A stretch of 64,000 bases of DNA from an uncultured Pseudomonadota bacterium (GTDB lineage: Bacteria; Pseudomonadota; Gammaproteobacteria; Steroidobacterales; Steroidobacteraceae), in assembly GCA_903884235.1 (NCBI GenBank), contig CAISEB010000032.1, positions 1 to 64,000 of the forward strand. The letters run 5' to 3'. Positions 27,109-35,249 of the stretch are shown in pieces. The translations under genes and the position numbers were made by a program. Positions within the stretch are counted from its first letter, which is position 1, and each line of letters starts with the position of its first letter. The notes below the pieces were generated by a model. The model was not told the DNA's origin. It made no database searches and saw only the letters and a list, made by a program, of their open reading frames with translations.

Positions 27109-28550
27109 GCCGACTGTCGATCCTCTGCGGCGCAGCGCTGCTGCTCAGCGGCTGCGCCGTTGGTCCCGACTTCCACCGCCCGGCGGCGCCGCCGGTGCAT
27201 GCGCTGACCCCCGCGCCGATACCCGCCACGCTCGGCGCGGGGCCTGACCGCGAGGCGGTGGCAGCCGGCGCCGAGGTACCGCGCGACTGGTGGCTCGGGT
27301 TCGGCTCCGAAACCCTCGACGGCGCCGTGGCACGCGCTCTCGCCGCGAACGCGGACCTCGACGCGGCGCGCGCTGCGCTTCGCGTTGCCGAGGAGCAGGC
27401 GCGCGCGCAACGCGGCGCACTGCTGCCGACGCTGGGTGCGGACGCCTCGATCGCCCGCCAGCGCTCGGCGGATGCGCTCAGCCCGACCCTCGACTCCGGC
27501 CAGAACCCGTACACGCTGCGAACGGCACAACTCAGCATCGGCTATGCCCTCGATCTCTTCGGAGGCCAGCGCCGCGCGCTCGAATCCTCGCTGGCGCTCG
27601 TCGAGTACCAGCGCTTCGAGGCCGAGGCGGCCCGCACGACGGTCGTGGCGAACCTGGTCGTCGCGCTGATGCGCGCGGCGGCGCTGCGCGGCGAGGTCGA
27701 TGCGGCCGCACGGACCGTCGCGCTGCAGGAGCGCATCGTCACGCTGGCGCGCCGCCAGCGCGAACTCGGCGCGGCGAGCACGGCGGCCGTCATCGCCCAG
27801 GAATCGGCCCTGGCGCTCGACCGCGGCGCGTTGGCGCCGCTGCAGAAGTCACTCGCCCAGACGCGGGACCTCGTGACGGCGCTCGAGGGCGGCTATCCGG
27901 ATGGCCGGACTGAGCCCGCGCTCGATCTCGACACGCTGGCGCTGCCGCCCGTCCCGCTTGCCCTGCCCTCCCGCCTCGTCGAGATGCGACCGGATGTCCG
28001 GGCGGCCGAGGCGCTCTGCCACTCGGCAAGCGCCTCGATCGGCGTCGCGACCGCCGCGATGCTCCCGGACGTCACGCTGAGCGCGAACACCGGTCGCCTC
28101 AGCGAGCAGGCGGGCTCGTTGTTCGCCGCCGGCAACCGCTTCTACGGGGCCGCGGGAGACCTGGCCCAGCCGCTGTTTGCGGGTGGCGCGCTGCTGCATC
28201 ACCGGCGTGCGGCCGTGGCCGCGTATGAGCAGTCGCTCGCGCAGTACCGCTCGACCGTGATCGGCGCATTCCAGAACGTGGCCGACGTCCTGCAGGCGCT
28301 CGAGGCGGACGCGGCGGCGCTCGAGGCCGCGCGATCCGCCGAGTCGACGGCGCAGCGCACCTGGGAGCTGGTGCAGCGGCAGGTCGGCGCCGGCGACGCC
28401 TCTCACCTCACGGACATGCAGGCCGAGATCGCCTACCTCTCCGCCCGTGCGGCGCGCCTGGACGTGCAGGCCACGCGCTTCGGGGACGTGGTGGCCCTGT
28501 ACCAGGCGCTCGGCGGGAGCTGGAGCGAACCGGCGGCACCAGGCCGCTGA
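27105..28550 (+). CDS. Outer-membrane efflux lipoprotein, NodT/OprM family
   Basis: A 481-residue TolC-like channel of the efflux system. The lipobox LLLSGCAVGPDFHRP, cleaved before Cys17, is the signature of NodT-type outer-membrane factors. Two structural repeats follow, each with a long helical region, including DWWLGFGSETLDGAVARALA near the start and MRPDVRAAEALCHSASASIG at the head of the second repeat. The GTG start overlaps the pump stop (GTGA), so the channel is translationally coupled to it. It completes the tripartite pump. Confidence 0.93.
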   Translation: MSRLSILCGAALLLSGCAVGPDFHRPAAPPVHALTPAPIPATLGAGPDREAVAAGAEVPRDWWLGFGSETLDGAVARALAANADLDAARAALRVAEEQARAQRGALLPTLGADASIARQRSADALSPTLDSGQNPYTLRTAQLSIGYALDLFGGQRRALESSLALVEYQRFEAEAARTTVVANLVVALMRAAALRGEVDAAARTVALQERIVTLARRQRELGAASTAAVIAQESALALDRGALAPLQKSLAQTRDLVTALEGGYPDGRTEPALDLDTLALPPVPLALPSRLVEMRPDVRAAEALCHSASASIGVATAAMLPDVTLSANTGRLSEQAGSLFAAGNRFYGAAGDLAQPLFAGGALLHHRRAAVAAYEQSLAQYRSTVIGAFQNVADVLQALEADAAALEAARSAESTAQRTWELVQRQVGAGDASHLTDMQAEIAYLSARAARLDVQATRFGDVVALYQALGGSWSEPAAPGR

Positions 28551-28634
28551 CGCTCTGCCGGGGCCCCGCTCGGACGGGCGCCCGTCGTATGCGAAGATCG
28601 GCCGGTCGCGAGAGCGCGATGACCGGAGATCTGG

Positions 28635-29429
28635 ATGCGAACGTTCTGCCTGATGCTGCTCGCCGCGGGCCTCATCGCCGCGCCGGCCCGAACCACCGCG
28701 GCCGAAGACCCGATCTGCACGGACCGCCCGACGAAGTCGACCGGCACCTGCACCGCAGAGGAGGGTCACCCGCAGGTCGAGGCAGAACTGGTGAACTTCA
28801 GCGAGTCGACCACCGATGGGGTGCGGACGCGCACATGGGTCGGCCTCAACCCCACCGTGAAGGTCGGCATCGGCCCCACGCTGGATGCGGAACTGAACCT
28901 GCCGACGTGGATCGACACCCGGGTCCACGACGCATCCGGCGCCACGACCAGCGCTCACGGCGTGGGCGATCTCACGGCGAGGGTGAAGTGGAAGCTCCAT
29001 GCGGACCCGCGTCTGGAGGTCGCGCTGATGCCCTCGATCAAGGTGCCGAGCGCGGGCCGCGCCGTCGGCAACGGCCAGTGGGAGGGCGGCCTGATGCTGC
29101 CCGTGGTCGTCGATCTGGATGAGGAGTGGGTGTTGAACCTCAGCCCGGAATTCGATTCTATCGCCAATGCGTCGGGGCGCGGTCACCACTTCGCAACGGC
29201 CCAATTGATCAACCTGAGCCGTTCACTGCCGCACGACATCACCTTGTCGGCCGAACTCTGGGCCGCCTGGGATGCGGATCCGGACGGCCATCACCGCCAA
29301 CGCTCTTTCGACGCCGGCATCGCCTGGCTGGTCACGCGTTCGCTGCAATTAGACACCGGCGTCAATCTCGGGCTGGATCGCGAAACCCCGCCCCTGCAGG
29401 CCTACGCCGGCGTCTCGCGGCGCTTCTGA
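28635..29429 (+). CDS. Exported beta-barrel protein, MetA-pathway-of-phenol-degradation-like
   Basis: A 264-residue protein with a signal peptide (MRTFCLMLLAAGLIAAPA) and an alternating beta-strand pattern. It ends with an aromatic residue (AYAGVSRRF), the signature of an outer-membrane barrel. The early ICTDRPTKSTGTC and the internal HGVGDLTARVKWKL strongly recall the putative phenol-degradation outer-membrane family, members of which are thought to be channels for hydrophobic molecules. GGAG precedes the ATG. It lies 84 bases after the RND operon on the same strand and could be its last gene, although no function in efflux is established. Confidence 0.8.
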   Translation: MRTFCLMLLAAGLIAAPARTTAAEDPICTDRPTKSTGTCTAEEGHPQVEAELVNFSESTTDGVRTRTWVGLNPTVKVGIGPTLDAELNLPTWIDTRVHDASGATTSAHGVGDLTARVKWKLHADPRLEVALMPSIKVPSAGRAVGNGQWEGGLMLPVVVDLDEEWVLNLSPEFDSIANASGRGHHFATAQLINLSRSLPHDITLSAELWAAWDADPDGHHRQRSFDAGIAWLVTRSLQLDTGVNLGLDRETPPLQAYAGVSRRF

Positions 29430-29462
29430 CCTCTCGGAACGCACTGCACGCGCGCGCACCGA

Positions 29463-29545
29463 AACTGTGCAACCATCGGGCCGTGCCTGACCCGCCGCGC
29501 GCGCCGCCGTTCCGGCATTTACTCGGGCAGCGTGCCGACGCGCGG
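29463..29545 (+). repeat. Diverged copy of the acyltransferase 5' end (copy A)
   Basis: The 15 bases AACTGTGCAACCATC are identical to those before the acyltransferase gene at 31702. After five bases (six in copy B) comes GTG and a 48-base stretch aligning without gaps to the acyltransferase start, with about two thirds of bases identical by hand count. The encoded MPDPPRAPPFRHLLGQ compares with MPDRQNSPPFRSSLAQ. The frame then loses similarity and stops near the protease start. It looks like the remnant of a duplicated gene. Confidence 0.6.
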
Positions 29546-29643
29546 CAGTCGGCCGCCAGAGGTGGGCGCGGCGCAGGGGCTCTGCAGCACTCGGAAATCG
29601 ATCGTCGACAAGGATTTGATCCGCATCTGAAAGGGAGTTCCGC

Positions 29644-31622
29644 ATGAGCCGTGCCCGCATTACGCGCACGCTGGTCGCGATTGTCTGCCTCGTGTCCAGC
29701 CTGTCGGCGGCCGAGGCCGCCGCCCCCTCCGCCGCCGTGCAGGCGAAGCTCGCCGCATCGACCTTCGAGGTCGTCGCCGCCAAGCCCGAGGCCGACCCGC
29801 TCACCTACGAGAAGCCGCTGCCCCTCGACCTGCTGCCCTTCAAGGAGCGCAACGACAAGTTCCAGTCGATCGGAACGGCGTTCCTGATCGCACCGAACCA
29901 GTTCGTCACGGCCGCACACGTGCTCGGCGCCGCGGCCGGCAGCCAGTACGGCGCGCTGTCGCTGCGGGATGCGAGCGGCAGGACCTACCCCATCGCCGAG
30001 GTGCTCAAGTACTCGAGTTCGAAGGACCTCGCCGTGTTCTCCGTGCAGCACGCGCCCGAGGTCGCGCCGCTCGAGATCCGCGGCCGGCCGCCGCTGAATT
30101 CGCCGGTGTTCGCCGTGGGCAACGCGTTCGGCGAAGGCATCGTCATCCGCGACGGCCTGTACACCTCCGATTCGCCCGAGGAACTCGAGGGGCGCTGGAA
30201 CTGGCTGCGCTTCTCGGCCGCCGCCTCGCCCGGCAACAGTGGCGGCCCGCTGGTCGACCAGCTCGGCCGGGTCATCGGCGTCGTGCTCAGGAAGTCACCG
30301 AGCGAGAACCTGAATTTCGCGATCGCGATGGATCAGGTCACCGGGGCATCCACGTCGCAGGCGACGTTCGAGGCGCGCAGCACCTACCACCCAGCCGTCG
30401 CCAAGGCCAGCGACACGGTGCGACTGGTCGAGACCCTGCCACTGCCGCAGCGACTGGACGCGTTCTACGCCGCGGCACTCGCGATCCTGCGAAGTCGAGC
30501 CGCCAGTGGCGCGCGGACTACCTGAGCGCGCACGCGGCGACGATGTTCCCGCGTGGCGCCGGATCGGAGGAGCTGCTCCACTCGCTCTACGTCGCCACCT
30601 TGCCACGCCTCGTCCTCGAGGACGACGGCGGGCACTGGATCGCCACCGAGCCGAACTACGAGCGGCAGAACCTCGAGGCCAACGGATTCGTCAGCTTCGG
30701 CCAGGCCAACGGCGTCGCGCTCGCGCGCCTGCGCGTGCCGGACGACATGACGCTGGTGCAGATGCTCACGGACTCGAAGGCCTTCATGGACCTGCTGCTG
30801 AAGGTCGTGCCCATACAGCGGCCGGTCGGGCCGGACAAGGTGCGCGTGACCTCCGCGGGCACGGCAAGCTACGAGGAATGGTGTGCCGACCGCTATGGAC
30901 GGCGCTGGTTGCGCCGCGCCTGGAAGTTCCCGTTCAGCGATTCGATCATCGAGGTCGATGCCCTGCCGACGCCGGAGGGCGCGATCCTGAAGCTGATGAC
31001 CGGACCCGGCGGCCTGATGGAGGTCGCGCGCGACGAGGGCGACCTCGCCAAGGACCATGTGTACTTCTCCTACACGGGGTCGCTGAAGCGCTGGCAGGAA
31101 TTCCTGGCGCACCGCGACTGGCAGCCGGCGGCATTCGCGACGGACGCGATCCAGGTCGACCTCGCGCGCGGCGTCGCGGTCAAGACCGACCGCTTCAAGC
31201 TCGCGATCCCGGTTGCGCTGCAGGGCATGAAGGACGATGCCCGCCTCACGCTCAAGTACACCTTCCTGCGCGCGGGGGAATCCGCGACGTGGTCGCTTGC
31301 AGGCGTGTTCCTGTCGGATGCCGAAGACGAGAAGCACTACGTCGACGTGCTCAGGCGCGAGAAGCCGCCGGAGAACCTGCCCACGAGCTTCCAGCACTAC
31401 TGGCAGTCGCTGGTGACCAGGGAAGCCCCCTACGGTGCGGTGCCGTTCGTCAAGGATGGCGCCCGCTTCATCAAGTCGGCGACCTTCCCGGAAGGGCCGC
31501 GCGGCGCGAGCCCGACCGTCGCGTACGTCATCACCGCGCGCGCACCGGAGACCGAATCCGACCGGCACATGCGCAGTGAGCTGTCGACGATCCTGCAGGG
31601 ACTGACGATCCTCGCGCCGTAG
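29644..31622 (+). pseudogene. Trypsin-like serine protease with C-terminal domain, split by one frameshift
   Basis: The 5' part (29644-30525) encodes a signal peptide and a trypsin-like domain with the triad His92 (TAAHVLG), Asp128 (SSSKDLAVF) and Ser199 (SPGNSGGPL), as in periplasmic Deg/HtrA-like proteases. The frame then runs into RSRAASGARTT and a stop. From 30489 a second frame is open and reads AKSSRQWRADYLSAHAATMF, continuing to 31622 as a roughly 380-residue C-terminal domain that I do not recognise. Restoring one base near 30486-30491 gives a continuous 659-residue protein. Either the gene is broken in this strain or the read has an indel; no slippery heptamer suggests programmed frameshifting. 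GGGAG precedes the ATG. Confidence 0.8.
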
Positions 31623-31701
31623 CACGGCGGGCGCGCGACCCCATCGGCGGCGTCCCGAGCGACCTCCCGGTCCCGGGCCTGCCGCGTGCGCGACACGCCT
31701 G

Positions 31702-31786
31702 AACTGTGCAACCATCCACCGCGTGCCGGACCGACAGAACTCACCGCCGTTTCGTAGTTCCCTCGCGCAGCGCGTCGCCGCATCGC
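31702..31786 (+). repeat. Copy B of the repeat: native acyltransferase 5' end
   Basis: This is the intact partner of the remnant at 29463-29545: the same 15-base AACTGTGCAACCATC, then GTG and the first codons of the acyltransferase. The pair brackets the protease locus in direct orientation, about 2.2 kb apart. Confidence 0.6.
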
Positions 31787-32319
31787 TGCTCGCCCGCGCC
31801 GGATGGCGCAGCGTGTACGTCGCGCCGCCGGCGCCCAAGGGCGTGATCGTCATCTATCCGCACACGTCCAACTGGGACTTCATCGTCGGGATGCTCTACA
31901 AGCTCGGCATCGGCCTGCCGGTCCGCTGGATGGGCAAGGACACGCTCTTCCGCTGGCCGCTCGGGCCGCTGTTCCGCAGGCTCGGCGGGATCGCGGTCAA
32001 TCGGCGCGCGCACACCGGTTTCGTCGAGACGATGCTCGCCGAATTCGCGCGCGAGGACTGGATGTGGCTCGTGATCGCACCGGAGGGCACGCGCTCGCGC
32101 ACGGACCACTGGAAGAGCGGCTTCTACCGCATCGCGGTGGCAGGTCGCCTGCCGCTCGGTCTCGCCTACCTCGACTGGGGCACGCGCACGGTCGGCGTGG
32201 ACACGTACATCGAGCTCAGCGGCGATGCGGATGCGGACTTCGGGAGGATTCGCGCGTACTACGAGGGCAAGCGCGGCCGTCGCCCCGCGCAGGCGAGCGA
32301 CATCCGCCTGCGCGCCTGA
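31723..32319 (+). CDS. 1-acylglycerol-3-phosphate acyltransferase-like protein (PlsC family)
   Basis: A 198-residue membrane-associated acyltransferase. The catalytic HX4D motif appears as HTSNWD (His47, Asp52) and the phosphate-binding motif as APEGTRSR around Glu121. This short variety, with IYPHTSNWDF in place of NHxSxxD, is widespread in proteobacteria and its acceptor lipid is often unknown, so it need not be the housekeeping PlsC. The GTG start at 31723 has no evident Shine-Dalgarno. The preceding AACTGTGCAACCATC is repeated 2.2 kb upstream. It follows the protease after 100 bases. Confidence 0.87.
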   Translation: MPDRQNSPPFRSSLAQRVAASLLARAGWRSVYVAPPAPKGVIVIYPHTSNWDFIVGMLYKLGIGLPVRWMGKDTLFRWPLGPLFRRLGGIAVNRRAHTGFVETMLAEFAREDWMWLVIAPEGTRSRTDHWKSGFYRIAVAGRLPLGLAYLDWGTRTVGVDTYIELSGDADADFGRIRAYYEGKRGRRPAQASDIRLRA

Positions 32320-32331
32320 GGCGCAGCGCGA

Positions 32332-32658
32332 CTACTCCTCGTCGGCCGGGCTCGGCTCGCGGTGCCATTCACCGCCGACGACGTCGCGATACGCTTCCCA
32401 GCCGCGCGGCAGGTCGGCGATCTCGGCGAGCGTGGGGTCGAGCTCCAGCAGGCAGCCGAGGCACGTCAGCCGACCGTCATCCGGCTCGTTGGTCGTGCCG
32501 CACAGCACCTGCCACATGCCGTCGTCCGCATCGTGGGACACGAGCAGGATCGGCTCCTCGTCCTCGAGCACGCGGATCGTCGTCAACGCGTCCGCGAACT
32601 GATCGTCCTTGAACGGCCAGGGACGGCCCTCGAAATCGTGCACGTGGGGTTCGATCAT
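32332..32658 (-). CDS. Small conserved protein of unknown function
   Basis: A 108-residue soluble acidic protein. The core ILLVSHDADDGMWQVLCGT followed by LGCLLELDPTLAEIADLPRG and a final EW motif matches a pattern I have seen in many small uncharacterised bacterial proteins, but I cannot name the family. GGAAGG precedes the ATG at 32658; a longer open frame upstream only shadows the glycosidase gene. It converges on the acyltransferase gene and begins 40 bases after the GH31 stop on the same strand. Confidence 0.75.
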   Translation of the reverse strand: MIEPHVHDFEGRPWPFKDDQFADALTTIRVLEDEEPILLVSHDADDGMWQVLCGTTNEPDDGRLTCLGCLLELDPTLAEIADLPRGWEAYRDVVGGEWHREPSPADEE

Positions 32659-32698
32659 CGGATGCCTTCCCGGGCGGCCGCGGGCCGCGAGCGTCCCA

Positions 32699-35176
32699 TC
32701 ATAGCCGAGCCCTCGCCGCCGGCGCCGCATCCCGGTCGAAGCGCAGGTGGGCGCCCGCGACCGGATCGACGAGGTCCACCGTGGTGTCGCGCGTCGGCGC
32801 CCGCAGCCCGGCACCGACCGCGGGCGTCCCGGCGGGCCTCAGGCCCGGCGCGTCGTGGACGGTGACGCGCACGCCGCGCCACCAGGGCGTGAACGTCCCC
32901 TCGCGTGGCGCGAAGTCGACCGAAAGCCCGTCCGCGTCCTCGGTGCAGGTGACGAGCTGGCGCAGGTACGCGCCGTGCTGGTAGCCGAGGCTGTGGCCGT
33001 CGTCGAGGTAGATCGTGCCGGTGCACTCCGGCCCCGGGTAGACCTCGAGCGTCAGCGGCCCGTCCGGCCGGTCCGCGGTGCTCTGCACGAGCGGCTGCCG
33101 CGGCAGGATCGTCCCTGCGCGCACGAACACGGGCAGGGTGTCGAGTGCCGGCGTCAGCTTGAACTTCTGGGCACCCAGGGCGGGTCCGGATGCCGTCGCG
33201 CCGACCGCGCGGCCGGTCCAGTAGTCGTACCAGCCGCCCTTGGGCAGGCAGACGTCGTAGTCGGCGACCGCATCGAGGTCCGGCGGCGGCGCGACCAGCA
33301 GGCTCGCGCCGAGCAGGAACGTGGTGGACTGCTCGCACGGCGCGGTGCGCGCCTCCTCGAACTCGTAGAACACGGGCCTGACCAGCGGCGCGCCGTGGCG
33401 CGCCTGCTCGTCCGCGAGCGCGTACCAGTACGGCAGCAGGCGATAGCGCTCCTCGATGAAATGGCGGCGGATGTCGAGCTGGGCCTTGCCGTCGACCCAC
33501 GGCTCGTGGCCGGGCCAGCCCTTGCCGTAGTGATCCCGGAACACGGGCAGGAACGCGCCGATCTCGAGCCAGCGCGTCAGCAGCTCCGGGCTCGGCGCGC
33601 CGGCGAACCCGCCGACGTCGGCCCCGGCATACGCGACGCCGCTGAGGCCGAGGTTGAGGATCATCGGCACCGACAGCTTCAGGTGATCCCACGTGCCACG
33701 GTTGTCGCCGGTCCAGGTCACGGCGTAGCGCTGGGTGCCCGCGAACATCGCCCGCGTCATCACGTACGGCCGTTCGCCGGGCTGCAGTCGCTGCAGGCCC
33801 TCGAAGGTCGCCCGCACGTTCTGCATGCCGTACACGTTGTGGATCTCGGCATGCGGCGCGAGCCGCACCGTGCCGCCCTCCGCCTCGACCCGATGCACCA
33901 CGTCCGCGGGCATCGTCTTGGTGGGCGTCTCGAAGATCGCCGGCTCGTTCATGTCGTTCCAGAACCCGTCGACGCCCGCCTCGACGAGCGGACGGAACAG
34001 CGTGCCCCACCAGGCCCGCGTCGCCGCGCGCGTGAAGTCCGGGAACACGCAGGCGCCGGGCCAGACCTTGCCCACGTAGGTCGTGCCGTCGGCGCGGTGC
34101 AGGAAGTGATCCCCGGCCATGCCCGATTCGTACGGCGCGTAGCCCTCGCCCTCCACCTGGGCGACGTGCAGGTCCGTGATCGCGACCAGGTGGAACCGAT
34201 CCGCCGCGAGGCGGCGCGCGAGATCCTTCAGGTCCGGGAACGTCGTGCGGTTGACGGTGAACGGCCTGAGGTGGTCCTGGAAGTCGATGTCCAGCCACAG
34301 CGCGTCCGTGGGGATGCGCTCGGCACGCAGGCGCGAGGCCTCCGCCAGCGCTTCGGTGGCGCTCATGAAGCTGTACTTCGACTGCTGGAACCCGAACGAC
34401 CACAACGGCGGCAGCGGTGCGCGCCCGGCGATGTCGGAGAAGCGCTCGACCACGCGCTTCAGCGTCGGCCCGTAGATCAGGTAGTAGTCGATCGGGCCGC
34501 CCTCGGCGCCGAAGGCGAGCGTCCCCGGATCGCGCTGGCCGAGGTCGAAGTGGCTGCGCCAGGTGTTGTCGAGGTAGATCCCGTAGCTGCCGCCGGCACC
34601 GCCGACCGAGACCACGAACGGGATCGACTTGTAGATGGGGTCGTCACCGGAGGTGAAGCGGTACGCGTCGGTGTTCCAGTTCACGAAGGTGCGGCCGCGA
34701 CGGTCGAGGGGACCCGTCTTGTCGCCGAGCCCGTACAGGCCCTCGCCGTCCTGCAGGCGCTTGCGCAGCGTGAAGTCGTCGTCGTGCCATTCGAGCGACC
34801 GGTCGGCGACGTCGGTGCTGACGATGCGACCGTCGCGGTCCGTCACGGTCAGCACGCCGAGCTCCCGGTCGAACTCGACCTCCAGCAGCCCGGTCGTGAA
34901 GCCCGCGCGCCCCGGCTCCGCGAGCGGCTCGCCGACATCGGCGGAGCGCAGCGCCTCGTCGACGACCCACGACGGCGGCGGCGCGGGCGATCCTGGCGGC
35001 GCGAGCGTCACGCGCAGCACGTCGGCGGCCACCGCTGCGATGCGCACGTGGATGGCACCATCGCGCATCGCGATCGTGTCGTCGATCGTCGCTGCATGAG
35101 CCGCGCCTGCCGCGAGCAACCCGACACCCAGGAGCACGGCGCCGCACCGCACCGCATACCGCATCGCCGTCCGCAT
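32699..35176 (-). CDS. Exported alpha-glucosidase, glycoside hydrolase family 31
   Basis: An 825-residue retaining alpha-glycosidase. The signal peptide (RYAVRCGAVLLGVGLLAAG) is followed by the N-terminal beta-domain, the catalytic barrel and C-terminal beta-domains. The nucleophile is Asp408 in DGFWNDMNEPAIF and the acid/base Asp491 in TGDNRGTWDHL. LWLDIDFQDHLRPFTVN is the conserved substrate region. The ATG at 35176 was chosen because GGAGGGGCAAGGG precedes it and the signal peptide starts there; the frame extends another 133 codons upstream as a shadow. GH31 includes alpha-glucosidases, alpha-xylosidases and sulfoquinovosidases; the exact sugar is not fixed. It is divergent from the six-hairpin glycosidase gene. 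Confidence 0.94.
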   Translation of the reverse strand: MRTAMRYAVRCGAVLLGVGLLAAGAAHAATIDDTIAMRDGAIHVRIAAVAADVLRVTLAPPGSPAPPPSWVVDEALRSADVGEPLAEPGRAGFTTGLLEVEFDRELGVLTVTDRDGRIVSTDVADRSLEWHDDDFTLRKRLQDGEGLYGLGDKTGPLDRRGRTFVNWNTDAYRFTSGDDPIYKSIPFVVSVGGAGGSYGIYLDNTWRSHFDLGQRDPGTLAFGAEGGPIDYYLIYGPTLKRVVERFSDIAGRAPLPPLWSFGFQQSKYSFMSATEALAEASRLRAERIPTDALWLDIDFQDHLRPFTVNRTTFPDLKDLARRLAADRFHLVAITDLHVAQVEGEGYAPYESGMAGDHFLHRADGTTYVGKVWPGACVFPDFTRAATRAWWGTLFRPLVEAGVDGFWNDMNEPAIFETPTKTMPADVVHRVEAEGGTVRLAPHAEIHNVYGMQNVRATFEGLQRLQPGERPYVMTRAMFAGTQRYAVTWTGDNRGTWDHLKLSVPMILNLGLSGVAYAGADVGGFAGAPSPELLTRWLEIGAFLPVFRDHYGKGWPGHEPWVDGKAQLDIRRHFIEERYRLLPYWYALADEQARHGAPLVRPVFYEFEEARTAPCEQSTTFLLGASLLVAPPPDLDAVADYDVCLPKGGWYDYWTGRAVGATASGPALGAQKFKLTPALDTLPVFVRAGTILPRQPLVQSTADRPDGPLTLEVYPGPECTGTIYLDDGHSLGYQHGAYLRQLVTCTEDADGLSVDFAPREGTFTPWWRGVRVTVHDAPGLRPAGTPAVGAGLRAPTRDTTVDLVDPVAGAHLRFDRDAAPAARARL

Positions 35177-35249
35177 CCCTTGCCCCTCCAGCGGCATCAC
35201 TTTAGAGTCGCTCGATCCGCCACCATGCCACATTCCACCGGCGACGAGC

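Noticed and set aside
30480-30530. Programmed ribosomal frameshift in the protease gene
   Set aside because: No slippery heptamer, no stem-loop at the right distance and no known precedent for this family; a mutation or read error is simpler.
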